Shown in pieces: positions 1-11,700 of a stretch of 60,000 nt of DNA. How positions within the stretch are numbered: position 1 is the stretch's first letter; each line of letters opens with the position of its first letter. The notes beneath the pieces are model-generated. The model was given only the letters and a program-made list of their open reading frames with translations, had not been told where the DNA came from and ran no database searches. The translations under genes were made by a program, and so were the position numbers. Origin of the DNA: Takakia lepidozioides (taxonomy: Eukaryota; Streptophyta; Takakiopsida; Takakiales; Takakiaceae); assembly GCA_030704615.1 (NCBI GenBank), contig CM060732.1, positions 67,749,053-67,809,052 of the forward strand. Reading direction: 5' to 3'.

Positions 1-293
1 TCCCACAAGCTCTTTGAGCTTTCCGCGGACGCTATAAAGTACCATTTCATTTCTCTGGAAGCACTGTCTTAGTGTAAAAGATTCGGATTTAATTTGTCCC
101 ATGGGCCTTCGCGGTCTCCTGTGGACGTTATTACGATTCATTCTTCCTTTCTTTCTCCATTTCTCTCAAGAGATTGTGCATTGCACAAGCCAGGAAAGAC
201 CACCACTGTTCTCTTGCTGCAACCAATTTATGTAGCAGAAGAATTCATGATATAAGTAGGAGACCGAACGAGGAGCGGGAAAGAAATTCATAC

Positions 294-935
294 AAGTGTC
301 GTTTTTCCTGCATCAGGATGAGATATAATTGCGAAATTTCGCCGTCTCCCGACCTCTCTCATAAGCGCAGCGGGTGACATCGGTCCATCTTCCCTGTCTT
401 CCTCTTTCAATTCATCAGCTAAGGCACTTCCATTTTCTCCCTCCCCTATTGGAACCCCGCCTGCATCATGCCTGTAATCCAAACCAGCGCTCCCATTTGT
501 ACCCACGCCATGGGATGACTCCCCTTGAATTCCACCTCCAGGATCCCCTCTTGATATACCCACCTGTTCATCCTGAGATCTCTCAACGTCAACCAATCCC
601 ACACCACCATCTCTGGTTGCTAAAACCTCATCAACTAATTCTGCGAGCTCCGAAGGCTCTGCCAACACCCTCGTCTTCCCCACACTTCTTCCCCGAGGTT
701 GAGAATTCCAGTGCGCTCCTTCAAACGTGTTAAATTCGCACCCAACCGTGCTCTGGCCAGCTAAAACCCGTAAGACATTCAACTGGTTCCCTCGTCTTCT
801 ACCCAAGGCCAGGTATGCCCCTGCATGAAAGTCCAAAGGAACCGTCTTTGAGCTCAGGGACTGGGGCAATGCAGATGCACAAGGAGGAGAAGCAAGAGAA
901 GAAGACGAGGGAGCGGTGACGGAGAGCAGCGCCAT
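294..935 (-). CDS. Organellar peptide chain release factor 3 (RF3/PrfC-type GTPase), first exon
   Basis: The exon encodes a Ser/Ala-rich, weakly charged N-terminus that looks like a chloroplast transit peptide. A long acidic linker follows, then RRRNFAIISHPDAGKTTL at the very end. That P-loop (SHPDAGKTT after R-R-x-F-A-I-I) is the RF3 signature; EF-G, LepA and BipA carry IDAGKTT or VDHGKTT instead. RF3 removes RF1/RF2 from the ribosome after peptide release. I start at the ATG at 933-935; the frame is open upstream to 980 but without another ATG. The frame meets a GT donor (GTATGA on the minus strand) at 293, directly after the P-loop, and TGA follows one codon later, so an intron is likely. 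The rest of the GTPase lies beyond the left edge. Plastid targeting is inferred from composition only. Confidence 0.75.
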
Positions 936-3138
936 AGCTGTCGCTGGAAACCAACTTGGGATACGGAGGAGAGAACACACGCCCTACGTTCCGAGAGCAC
1001 CACTAGAAATTACCGTCAGGCAGTTAGTTCACGTTACACAGCATGCTGTATGCATCAGTACCACCCTATCTACTTTTCAAAGGAGAGAGAAGACGGTTCT
1101 GTCTGTGCAATTGCAATTAACGGAATTTCAGTTGAATTCTTTTTTCTTTCTTTCTTTTTTGGAACAGGGGTAATAGAGCCTTGATTGATTTTATTCAAAA
1201 ATTATTTTGGGGAAAAAATTAAAACCCCCATTAAACCACACACACACACCGTGATCAGTGTAGTAGGAGCCATGCATCCTCCCAAAGGTGGATTTTCAAG
1301 GAACTAAATAAAGGGATAGATCCGAGAACGAAGATCCCGATGGATTTTTATTTTTTTTGGTTTTTTAAATAAACGGGATGGAAGCCCTTTTAATCAAATT
1401 AACTGAAAAGTAGTCACAATGGTGGAAAAATAACCACCGAAGAAGCCGTGAAGGCTCACTGAGGGGAAACTTCCCTGTGACCCTTAGCCATCCAGCTAAA
1501 CAAAGGATAAAGGAGAGAGAGCATAGGGGGTAACAAGAGCAAAGAGGAGGTGTAATTGCTAAGGATCTGCTATGTTAGAAGTGTAATAGAGTTGCTAAGT
1601 AAGATCTACAAGACATGCAAATCATATCAAAAAACGCAATGTTACTTTGATGGAGATTAGTTGCAAGAGAACTATGGTCCAGGAGGTATTTAGGGCAATA
1701 CCATACTAGCGGCAAGAGGGGCAGCAGCACACAATTTCAGACCCTCATATTGGTTTAAGAGAGGGCAGTGTGCGCTCTCCCTACCACACTAGCAGCGGCT
1801 GCCAGCGGAGAGGCTCCGACCCAGCGCCTACATGTCACATTACAGATTTTCAGGCAGTCTCTCTTGGAAACACTGGAAATCCACAATTTTAGGAAGACAC
1901 TTTGTCGTGATGCGATTCTCCAGCCGTCACGAAGCTGGTCTCTCCGACCTCATCACTTCGTAGTCACATATATAGTCATGGTTACCAAGGTTTATATCAC
2001 CCGTAGTCATAAAAACGTTAATCTGTAGTAGTGCCTGTCTACTACTTCGTGCCCATGCCGGATGAGCTCCTGGGGATGCGCAATGGCGGCGTCTTGTCCC
2101 TTCTCACAGGCGGGAGACCCCATTGTGATGGCATCGTCTCTTTCCCTCCTCTGGCTTTTATGTTTCGCAGCGGCACTTGTGTGGGGAAGTATATATCTCT
2201 CTCTCCCTTCTTAAACCTAGCATTTGTATGCTTTGCTTCTCCTTAGCTGTGCTGGAGATGGCTTGCTGGCGGCGATGGCGCACAATTACCTTCCCCAATC
2301 GCTCAAGGTGCTTTTGGTGTTTAGGGTTCCTTTTACTTCATGTTTTTCTCTCATGTTTTTGAGGTTCTTAGTTGACATCGATGACAAGTGTAGGGGTCTG
2401 TGATTCACCTGGGGTTCCACAATCCTCACTAACCCATTGGTTTTTGTGGGGGCTTGTGATGGGACCAGGTGAGGATTCCTACCTGCTTTGAATTCTCTTG
2501 AGCTTGCAGATGAGGATGTGTGCAAAAAGAACATATTGCTGCTGCCTGCAGCCCCGATTTCGGCCCGCTTGCTCCCAGTTTGACATGATGATGCTTGCTT
2601 TTGACTTATCTTTTGCTGCCATTGATGGAGCATTTCTGCCTGGCAGCCCTGTCTCTTGCAATACAACATGTGAATCTTACCCTGTCTTGAATCTTTGACA
2701 GCTTTGCCTGTGGATTTTTAGACACGGTACATTTTTGGCCTTAAAATAGGATTGATGGTGTAAGGGTAAAGGCATCAGTGGCTGTTAGGCTCTAAGGAAG
2801 AGGAGGCCTGGTTTTTTTAAAGAAGACAGCCTGATGCATATCTTATGGATAACTATGGATGATATAATCTGAGGCTGCAATCTGACTTATATTGTGCAAG
2901 AGGGTCACTTGGGTACATGACAAGAATCTGATTATGAATATACCCCGCCCTCCCACCCTGTTTTATCATGACTGAACGGGTGTCGTCACTTGGTGTGCTA
3001 TGACAAGACTGGAAGTGTTAGATGGTGCCCTGTCATGGGCTGGTTATGTCTTTAATTGACATTGACCCTAGTAGGGTCTTGTCCATGTCTTGACATGACA
3101 TGAATATCTTCCCTCTCCCTCTCTCTTTTTAAATTTTT
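936..3138. other. Stretch without a recognisable gene
   Basis: It holds the presumed 5' flank of the RF3 gene, AT-rich sequence with a short CA run near 1240 and pyrimidine-rich stretches. Short open frames here have no recognisable domain. I see no RNA gene or mobile element I can name. Confidence 0.5.
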
Positions 3139-3145
3139 CTGCAGA

Positions 3146-3835
3146 GGGGTCAACTCTGAGGTTAAGAAAACCATGCTTTGTCACATTATTAGACCTGCCT
3201 TGGAGTACGGATCTGCAATATGGGTTGATAAATCTGACTTAGAGGCTGTAGTGTCCAAAGCCATGTCTGCTGCCATGAGATTGTCTGATGAAAATGAAGT
3301 TAGGCAGAAAACTTCCCTAAACTTGTTTCCAGTCAGTGACATGGGGGAGGACATTTTGGATGACCTCAAGGGTCTACCCACTCTCGGCACTAGACTGAAA
3401 TTTAAACTCAGGGCAGGAAGCCTACCTCTGAACAGCAAACAGAAGCAGAGAGGAAAGGGAGAGTGCAATTGCCCGTTGTGTGGGCAATCTGAAGACAGTA
3501 CTCATTTTCTGATACACTGTCCGGGGTTCTCTCACCAAAGAGACGCTCTCTTCAAATCTATCAAGGGAATTGTGCCTATACCTCTATTTACCAACTTTGA
3601 AAGTCTCAAGGCAGAGCCAAAAGCCAAGGCCCTCCTGAGGCCTAGTTATTGGACAAATCACACACAGTAGATTGATGCTTGTGTGAAGGGATTTCTAGAG
3701 GATATCTGGAAAACCCGGATTAATTCTATATATGAAGGTAAGTCTTACTACCAACGTCAGCCCTTGACAGAGGCAGGTTCTGTCCCTTTTGTTTCCGCTC
3801 AGACTCGGTATTTTAGTGAAGAAATATTTCACTAG
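3146..3835 (+). pseudogene. C-terminal fragment of a LINE-type (non-LTR) reverse transcriptase
   Basis: The frame reads a reverse-transcriptase thumb-like segment (HIIRPALEYGSAIW) followed by a C-x2-C...H...C zinc-binding stretch (CPLCGQ, then HFLIHC). That order is typical of the C-terminus of LINE/non-LTR polyproteins. An in-frame TAG at 3668-3670 interrupts it. The same frame then stays open for about 54 more codons, to TAG at 3833, so the fragment is one decayed coding sequence. There is no N-terminal endonuclease or catalytic RT motif upstream. A pyrimidine tract ending in CAG lies just before 3145, so an exon of a gene that captured the fragment is possible but less likely than a 5'-truncated LINE. 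Confidence 0.6.
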
Positions 3836-4010
3836 GGAAAAATTTGTATTTTGGATGAAAAACATCCAAAATTCCCTGCAACCCAATTTTTCAAATTTTT
3901 TCAATTTCCTCAAAGATGGAAGTCAACAATTCCATAAGCCCAGTTTCCAGAGGGAGAGAGAGGGAGAGAGAGAGGGAATCCCACCATCCAACCCCTAGTA
4001 TTGGCAGGCC

Positions 4011-4059
4011 CTTACGGAGTGAGTGTGGTATGCACTCACCCCGTAAGGGAGTGCATACC
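4011..4059. repeat. Two overlapping inverted repeats (mutually exclusive hairpins)
   Basis: CTTACGGAGTGAGTG (4011-4025) pairs with CACTCACCCCGTAAG (4033-4047) with one mismatch. GGTATGCACTC (4027-4037) pairs perfectly with GAGTGCATACC (4049-4059). The second arm of the first hairpin overlaps the first arm of the second, so only one can form at a time. Confidence 0.7.
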
Positions 4060-4367
4060 AGACTCCTCTCCAAAAGGGTACACTCTCCCTGCTCTTATGC
4101 CAATCCTTCGGAAGATGTCCTGTAAAGGATTATCAGGCTACCCTTAGTCACGCTGGGTATCCGAAACAAGTATATTAACCTTAATGGTGTGATTGGGGTA
4201 TGTATTGAGCATAGACCCCGAAATAAACTAGTTCATTCAAGGTGTTACAGGTGTAAGAAACCAGCTCCTTTATGCATGGTTTTCTTTCTTTTTGTTCCAT
4301 CAAAAGTCAACAAATCTGCATACATAAGGGAAAGGACATACCATTTTTAGGTTGTCAATGATCATTC

Positions 4368-5983
4368 CTAGGCATCAAAGTTCTTCTTTTGGATTGGGGA
4401 GAATTCTCCTGCCATCTGCTTGGATCGGTTCGACCCATGGCTCCCAATGTCGATTGTGGAGCAGGAACTGGATCCAGAGCCTCCATTGGATGTTTTGGTT
4501 ACGGACTTAGCATTCTCGGAGTTGGAGAAAGATTGTTGTTTCTGCCCAAACCTACCACCTCTTTAGTAGCCCCCACGTGCTCTGAAATTAGCACCCCTGC
4601 CCTTGTTGGGTCTCCCTGTTTGCTGGAAAGTGTTCCCTTCAATGCATTGCCGTTTATAGCTATTAAATGCAGGTTTGGGGAGGCTGTCGGAGAAGGATCC
4701 AGGTTTGATCAATCTCTCAATGAATCTAGCCCCTTTGGAGTCCGGTAACTTATCAAGCAATTTTGCCTTGGAGTTATCGGCAAAAGTTTCTGCTGCTTCC
4801 AAAAGGAGCTCTCGGATCATTTGGAATGTTATCTGAGCCAGTATTGCAGATCTGGCAGCCCTCATCAGCCATACAATGAAGCTATAGTACTTGCTTTGTG
4901 CTGAGGGGTACGTTGCATCAGGAAACAAAGCCCCGAGATGGTTAATCATGTACCAGACCAAATGATCGAACCAAGCCACACTTCCAACACATCCAGACGG
5001 AGCTGCACCAGGTCCACAATTACATCTTAGGTATGGCCTGTGCCAGTTCTAGAGTTGGCTTTTGTGATTCCGTGAACGGACAAATCCAGTAGGGGGATCA
5101 TTTTTGGTCCTAAGAGTGATATTGTCCCCTTTGTCACATAGCTTATAATAAAATGTTTTTAAGGGCCATGCAACTGCGATGGGCTCCTTTTTGAATCTCT
5201 GGAAACCATCTATAGCATCCTGATAACAACGTAGGTGTTCAGCATCAGTGATGTTACCCCACTTCATCCACATCTCGATGGAGATGGGTGCTAAGAGGTT
5301 GATGTTGGCTTGCGGGTGCCACATCATGTGCTCATTGTTGGCCACGTCGAGCTCAACGGAGCGAGGGGGCGTCCAAGGGACAAATTGCTGATTCCCCGGG
5401 GTAGCGCCTACTGCCCTGTCTTGTTCCACCTGTGACATTTCCACATGCTCATAGAAATCCTTCACCGCATCAATTTCATGTTCGGGGAGACACATGTGAC
5501 TTAAAAGCGGGTGATTGGTGACGGAAGGGGTAAAATCCTGCTCAGCATTGGAGGACAATTTCTGGGTAGAAGGGGCCTGTTCATCTTCAGGGTTAGCCAG
5601 ACATAGTGCAGCCTCAATCTTTACTCCTTTAAGACCACATTCCGAGAGTTCTTTGGTATCCTCTTCAAGGATAGTAGGCATACGTTCATGATAGTCAATC
5701 AGCCTGATCATGTACTTGCCATTTTTATTTGCAGATAGGGACAACTTAACCCAGTCCTCTAGGGCCAAAGTCTCAAGCAACAGGATTGGATTGTCATCAC
5801 CTGAATCAATAGCTGCTGAGTCCAATGCTTGCACTTTAGCATGGAAGTCCATTGGCTTTGTTTGTGCCAACATAGCCTGAATAGCAGGGATTGGAGGGGG
5901 CAGCGGTGGCTGATATCCCATGGCCTGCAGCTCAGCAATCCATTCCGGAGTCTGTTTGGTGGAACTCTGCACATAAGCTACAA
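4368..5983 (-). pseudogene. Decayed gag-like or unknown gene with RGG-rich tail
   Basis: One minus-strand frame stays open from a possible splice acceptor (pyrimidine tract plus CAG near 5984) to 4368. It is broken only by TAG at 5049-5051 and TAA at 4563-4565. About 310 residues precede the first stop: a Pro-rich start, an acidic middle and a Trp-rich end. After the stop come Cys-containing residues, a helical segment, and an Arg/Gly-rich tail (GRPNKGRGANFRARGGY) that continues as RGGRFGQKQ past the second stop. A helical body with an RGG nucleic-acid-binding tail suits a retroelement gag or nucleocapsid, but I recognise no family. The unbroken frame around two stops argues for a recently lost protein-coding gene. 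Confidence 0.4.
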
Positions 5984-6949
5984 CTGAAAATCAAAGTTCA
6001 TGACTCAGCAAGGTAAATATAAAGGACTGCATACACATCATGTGACAGTATATGATACTGTAAGTACACCCTTCACATCATTCCACATTTGACCATGTCA
6101 TTACACCATGTCCAGGGGGTATTTCCACTTGACCACCCTGGCTGCCTCAAAAACCAGCTACCATTTATATTACTGCCATATTTCAGTGTCAGCCGAATAG
6201 CCACATGCAGAAACTTCACCATACCCTGGCCTAAGCATCTAGCTAACAAAGCCATCTGGGTTGGAACATAACAGGGGTTTTTTACCAACAGAGGTAACCG
6301 AGTAGTTGCAGCAAACAGTTCTTTGCAACCTCTCAATTTGTTTCCAACTACCATAAGGTAAGCAAAGCAAACTAGGGCTTGGAAAACAGATGTGTGTCTC
6401 TCACACAAGCCATCATAAACCAGGCTGTCACCACATAACAGAGGTTTTCCACTGGCTGGGCCAAAATAGCCCATCGTAGAAAGCATTACACTTGTTCTTC
6501 AAAAATCAAGGAAGGAAAAAGGTAGGATCAAGAAAAACCATAGAGTAGTTTAGTTTTTCAACATTTTAAGATGAGTCCCTGGCAAATGATTCCTTCCCCT
6601 GATCTGCAATCCCACTTGACATCCAGCAGCACCTAGACATCAGAATATTAAGTGAAAGCCCTCACCTGTACCCGTCCCAAGAACAACCACAACGCATTGT
6701 GAGTTAGTGAGGATGCACGAGGTGAGTAGCAGGCTTCCACACTTGCTATCGAGGTCAAATACACTTCAATCTAAGCGCAGAGAATGCCAAAGAAAGCAGG
6801 GAAGCAAAACAAACAGAAAAAAAACCTTTTTTACTGTTTGGGGGAGAGTCGTCATCTCTCCACAAGCCTAACCGTGCAAGAAGGACTCTGCCAGCACCAC
6901 AACACTGCTATCTTAACCAAAGCAAAGTCTTGCCAAGCACAAGGAAAAA
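5984..6949. other. Stretch without a recognisable gene
   Basis: A 137-codon minus frame at 6073-6486 sits upstream of the gag-like gene and could be an upstream exon. It has no motif I recognise and no clear splice sites, so I do not call it. Confidence 0.35.
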
Positions 6950-7043
6950 AAGTGGGGTGGGGGGGGGGGGGGGGGGGTGACTGAGCCCATGGTGCTCAGC
7001 AGCTGGTGGTGGTGCTTAGTCACTCCCCCCCCCCCCCCCCACC
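6950..7043. repeat. G19 / C16 inverted repeat (long G-tract hairpin)
   Basis: A run of 19 G (6959-6977) is followed by TGACTGAGC. About 35 bases later comes GCTTAGTCACT and a run of 16 C (7025-7040). The flanks (AAAAAGTGGGG against CCACCTTTTT) also pair. On one strand this can fold as a hairpin; the G tract can alternatively form a quadruplex. Exact run lengths in such homopolymers are often wrong in assemblies. Confidence 0.75.
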
Positions 7044-7196
7044 TTTTTCTTTTCTCTTTGTTGCCCCCTCTCGAGACCTCGATCACTTGCTGCTCTCAAC
7101 CCCCGACATGCTTGGTTTTTTTTGTTTTTGATCTGGAATGTAGAGGTTGTTTCCTAATGAGGCCAACTTGTGGGTTTGCATGACAGGTGCCAGCTT

Positions 7197-7700
7197 ATGG
7201 GGAAAGAGAAGAAGTCCCCTGCCCCAAAGAAAGGGGCGGACAATCCGTTTGCTCTGCCAGCACGTGTGATGCGCCAGGGCGTCTCACGGTTAACCAGCCC
7301 CGTCGACAGTCGCAGCCGGAGGGCTCGTCTGCCCCCCGAGGCCAGTACCCCCCCTCTTGTCCACATCTTGGATGCGCCAGGGGCCGGCTCAGCCAGCTCT
7401 CGTATTCGGGAGGTTGTTGCTGAGCCGGATGCTTAGTTGAGCACACCCCCGGCCACCAAGACGGGTGAAATGTACCTTAGCAAGCACATCACCCGTTCGG
7501 GGGCCTGGTATGGGCAACTTTTGGATGTCACCCCCATAGCGACCCCTTTATCCGCAGCAAAGGCTGCACTTGCCAAGGCCCAACGTCAGGTTCAAGGGCC
7601 TTTGAAAGCCTCCATTGCCAGCCCATTGTTGTCAATGAGAGAGGAGGAGACGAGGAGGGCCAATGAAGTGGCCAAGATAGCGAAGCACCTCAAAGAAGTG
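7197..7700 (+). pseudogene. Unknown basic open frame, cut by a retrotransposon LTR
   Basis: From ATG at 7197 (MGKEKKSPAPKKGAD...) the frame runs to a TAG at 7434-7436 and continues open as a Lys/Ala-rich helical segment until 7700, where the LTR of the first family A element begins. The last native residues are in the sequence AKHLKEV; everything after them in that frame is LTR. A pyrimidine/AG acceptor-like site lies a few bases before the ATG. I do not recognise the product; it could be the start of a gag or a host exon. Confidence 0.35.
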
Positions 7701-8675
7701 TGTCGAGCGGCTTTTACTCACCCATCCCTTCGCTATCCGAGGTGGAAACTCCAAGATAGAAGAGTTGGATATCTCTAAGCACTCAACCCGCTCTGAACAA
7801 TCAGTCATGACCCACAGCTAGTGTATCATGGTTGTGCTTCCTCTTTGTATTCCTTCTTGCCTTCATGTTATCAATTTACCTTACTGGGTATACTGAAGCA
7901 TCAGATTGCTTCAGTATCTTCCAAGTTCCAATCAATCATTCATTCATTCCACAACTTTTCTCATGTCTCTCTACACAGTATGATTGTATCGAACAAGTAT
8001 CAGATTATGATTAATCAAGTATCAGCCAATGCCATGGTGTCCCTATTCTACGCTACTGTATGATTCTACAGCTTGCATGAATTAAGCCTCAATCAAGTCA
8101 TCATCTCCTCTTCACTGTTCCGCTCTCCGTTTCGTCTCCTCCTCCCCTGACCAAGTCGCGCTCCTCAAGAAGTGATCCCCTTCCTGTTGCCACCCTGCCT
8201 AATATACCCGCAAGCTGTTCTAACCACCTAACTAACTAACTATCACCCCTGAAGTAACACGTTCCCTTTGCAGATGTCGTTCCTACACAGTCGTTCCCTG
8301 TCAATGATAACCGTTCCCTATGTACGCTGTGACAGGCTGTGCCAAGCTGTGTCGAGCTGTGCCTGTGCCGAGCTGTGACTGGCTGTGTAAAGCTGTGTCG
8401 GGTTGTGTCAGACTGTGTCGGGCTGTGACTGTGCCGAGCTGTGACTGGCTGTGCGAAGCTGTGATAGACTGTGACGGGTTGTGACTAGCTGTGCGAAGCT
8501 GTGTTGGGCTGTGTCATACTGTGTCTGGCTGTCTACCCCCCCCCCCCCTAAAGCCTACGCCTGCCACCCCTACGGCTTCTGTTGGTCTCAGTCTACCATC
8601 CGTAAGTCTGCGCAAAAATTAATGGTAGCCCACAGAACCCGTAAAAGCATCCAAGTCCCAAGCAACTCTCTAACA
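7701..8675 (-). repeat. Family A LTR (3' LTR of copy 1)
   Basis: On the minus strand it starts TGTTAGAG just after the purine tract and ends CTCGACA. The ends agree with the LTRs at 13568 and 35597. It contains a CACAGCC-type minisatellite (about 8330-8545 here) and a poly-C/G stretch near 8536. Confidence 0.8.
8330..8545. repeat. CACAGCC/GGCTGTG minisatellite inside LTR
   Basis: Degenerate tandem copies of GGCTGTGNNN units (for example GGCTGTGTAAAGCTGTG) fill this part of the LTR. The same motif occurs in the other family A LTRs and in the integrase tail coding region. Confidence 0.8.
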
Positions 8676-8697
8676 TTACCCCTCCCCCTCTCAAAAA
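8676..8697 (-). promoter_or_regulatory. Polypurine tract of family A copy 1
   Basis: Minus-strand TTTTTGAGAGGGGGAGGGG directly precedes the TGTTAG start of the LTR. The equivalent tract in the plus copy is at about 35574-35596. It would prime plus-strand DNA synthesis. Confidence 0.75.
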
Positions 8698-8713
8698 GCT
8701 GTGTCCTCACGGT

Positions 8714-11700
8714 CTATTGTTTAGGATCAGCAAACCTTTGTGAACGAGCACCCTTCTAACGGTGAGAGTCTCGTGAAGGACTCCGTGTGCGAGCTCGAGC
8801 CCTGTCACTGGCTGATGGAGGCAATTGAGCACTACCTGGAAATGTCTGACCCTCCTGTGGCTGATAACGAGGTAACCTCTCAGGCATAGGAGATCCCCGT
8901 CATTTTTTCTCTGCCATCTGAAGTGCATAGTCCTCTGCCATGTCAAAAGATTCCCCTGAAGAACCAGTAGTATCTGAATCATCGTCCCCCCTTAGGTGTT
9001 TTAACGGCCGAACTTTAAGTGGCTTCTCCGGAATCCTGCATGGCATACAATGTTGTCCCACCATGTCTGGAAGCTTAAACTGTACTACTTGTTGTAAGCG
9101 CGTGCAAGCAAAATGAGTGAACGCCCGGAACTCCTTAGCCGTATAGGTGAGAGGTGTGCCAATGACTTTGGAACAATGTAAGTATTTCCAGGCTTCATGT
9201 CCCTTATAGAAAATATCATCAGGGCCCAATTTCTCTATTGCCAAGTTGTTCCAAGCCAAATTAAACCAGGAACGAAGTTGGGAATCCTTCTGCATCATAA
9301 CTTTTGCATCATACAGGTACATATGAGGTGGCAGTGAAGGTAAGACCCAATGATCCCCACTGGAATAACTCAGAAATCGTGATTGCATCTTTTGCTGCTC
9401 AATGTGATAACGTGCCATGAAACAAGCAGCATAGTATAATCCACAACCCATGACAATACTAGATACCTCCTTGGTCTTGGTATAGATGTACCCATGTACA
9501 ACCTGGAAGGCAATTAATTCCTTCAGCATGGTGCCTGCCTCAGACCAGTACCTTGCAAAGTGATGATCCTCAATGGGTCGATTGTTCGGAAGAACCTTAG
9601 TCCGAGTTGCCACTGGCAACCAAATGCGCATGATCTGGTAGTAATGTGCCAATGACTGCGGAGGACTAAATTCCTTCCAAGCCAAATCCAGCACAATGGG
9701 AATTTGGTTGAAGGGCATAATCATAGCCCGATTGTACTCCCGTGCAGCAGGAGTCCGAGGTGGGTTAAAAGCAACATCCCCCCAAACCTCAGGCTGTGGC
9801 TTTGCCATAGTAGCAATAGTGTCAGTCACCTGCACAGCTACCTGCTGTGGAAGCTGTGATATTGGCACCACTGGCCCTTCTACCACTGGCAACTCCTGCA
9901 CCTCCTGCGAAGAAGATTGAAAAATCAAAGTCTTGGCATGCAAATAAGTAGCCACCAGCTGCTCCTTAGGAATAAAGATTCTCTTGTCAATATTTGAACT
10001 CAGGTCATCCACTTGAGTCTGTAGGCCTTCCACATCATCTTGTAACTCCGCTATCCTACTATAGACGTTGTCTATAGTAGTTGTGGCAATGTTCTGCACC
10101 TGGAATCTGAGATCATTCATCTCTCCCTGGGTGAGCTTCCTTGGTGCCTTTGCCTTCTACTGGCCCTTGTGCTAACCATACTTGCATAAGGTGATTATCC
10201 ACCATGTCCTGTGTGGCACCCCTGAGAGTCTGCTCCTCCTTGAGTCTGTATACATCTATCTGCTGTTGTAAAGCCTCCATGCGCTTTGCATGAGGTTCAA
10301 CCAGGGCCGCATAGGCAGCAGCCAAATTATTGGCTTCCTTCCAAGCCTTGTTAGCCACAGAGAGTTCATTCTTATGGACCATGAGTGTTTGCTGCAACTC
10401 CAGAATATACCTCTCATTCTCAGCCTCAACCTGACTGTACTGTTGGAAAGTATTCTCATTGCGACATATTGTAGCCTTCAAATCAACAATGAGTTTCCCT
10501 TGCTCTATTATCTCAGCTTCTGCCATCATACATCTCTCTCCTTGTCTGTTAACTTCTAACGTAGTTTGCTCTAGAGCAGTTGTTAGTGTGGCACATTGTA
10601 TGGTCATTCTCTGATGAACTGCCTCCAACTCTGTATGTAGCACGTTCACTTCCTGCAACTTGCCCTCATGCTTCATCTGCAATTAGTATAACTGTTGTTT
10701 ATATGCTTCATGCAACTTGTCCTGCTCGAGACCTGCTTCAATCAAATCTCCCTTAGCCAACTACAAGGCAACCTTTGTGTCCTCCAATTCTTTTTGCAAC
10801 TTGAGGTGGGCCTCTTCATCTACCTTGTTTACACACTCGGTGGCAATTCTAGCCTCAAACTCCTTCTTGAGTTCCTCCCTCAAAGCTGCCAATTGTGTAG
10901 ATGGAACATGGGATTTCACATAAGTGCCCAACAAATTGAGTGTCCTGCTTATGGAACTCATAAGCATGGCCTATTGTGGGTCGTCATGGTGAACTTGTTG
11001 TTGTTCTCCATGATCCTCCACAATGTGATGTTTCACCAACCATTCAGGCCATGTTCCCACCAGATCCTCTTTCTGAACGACCTCTTCCTCCACAGGTGCT
11101 GCAATGCTCCTACACTCCACTCCTGGAACCTCCGCCACAGGTTTGGAAACCACATACACAGCAGGGATTTCCTCGGACAAACTCTGCACCTCTGGTGCCA
11201 CGGGTTCCCTTACCAAGCCAGAGTTTTCATAGAGAAGATCACCCTTCTCAATTTCTGCCACGACCTGCTCTGTAGAGGGAATGTCCAACCCTTCTCCATC
11301 CAGAGCAATAGGTTCTGGTGTCACAGCATGTACTAACTGTGGAACCTCTGAGACAACTGGCTGTGATGGCTGTGGTACTGAAGTGACTTCTTCTTCCATC
11401 TCCAAAGGTCGTGCTTCCAATAATAACAGCCCTCTGTGCTGCTGTGCCCCATCCTGCACAAGAGCTATGGAAACATAATCTTGCGGTTTCCTTGAAGCTA
11501 GTGGATCTGCCACTACAGTCATATTCCGCTTCTGTCTCTTGGACTGGTGTTGCCCCTCCTATCCACCCTCACTATGTGAAGAGCCCCGCTCCTCCATTGT
11601 AGTGGTTGCTGCCTCAAACACTCCCATCTCCTTACGTTCTCGCGGATCAAATATGCAAGAGTCAAGAATAATTTGGGCAATGACTGGGCCAGACACAATG

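Noticed and set aside
2286-2698. Short ORFs on both strands at 2.3-2.7 kb
   Set aside because: Overlapping frames on both strands without motifs, splice sites or repeat support.
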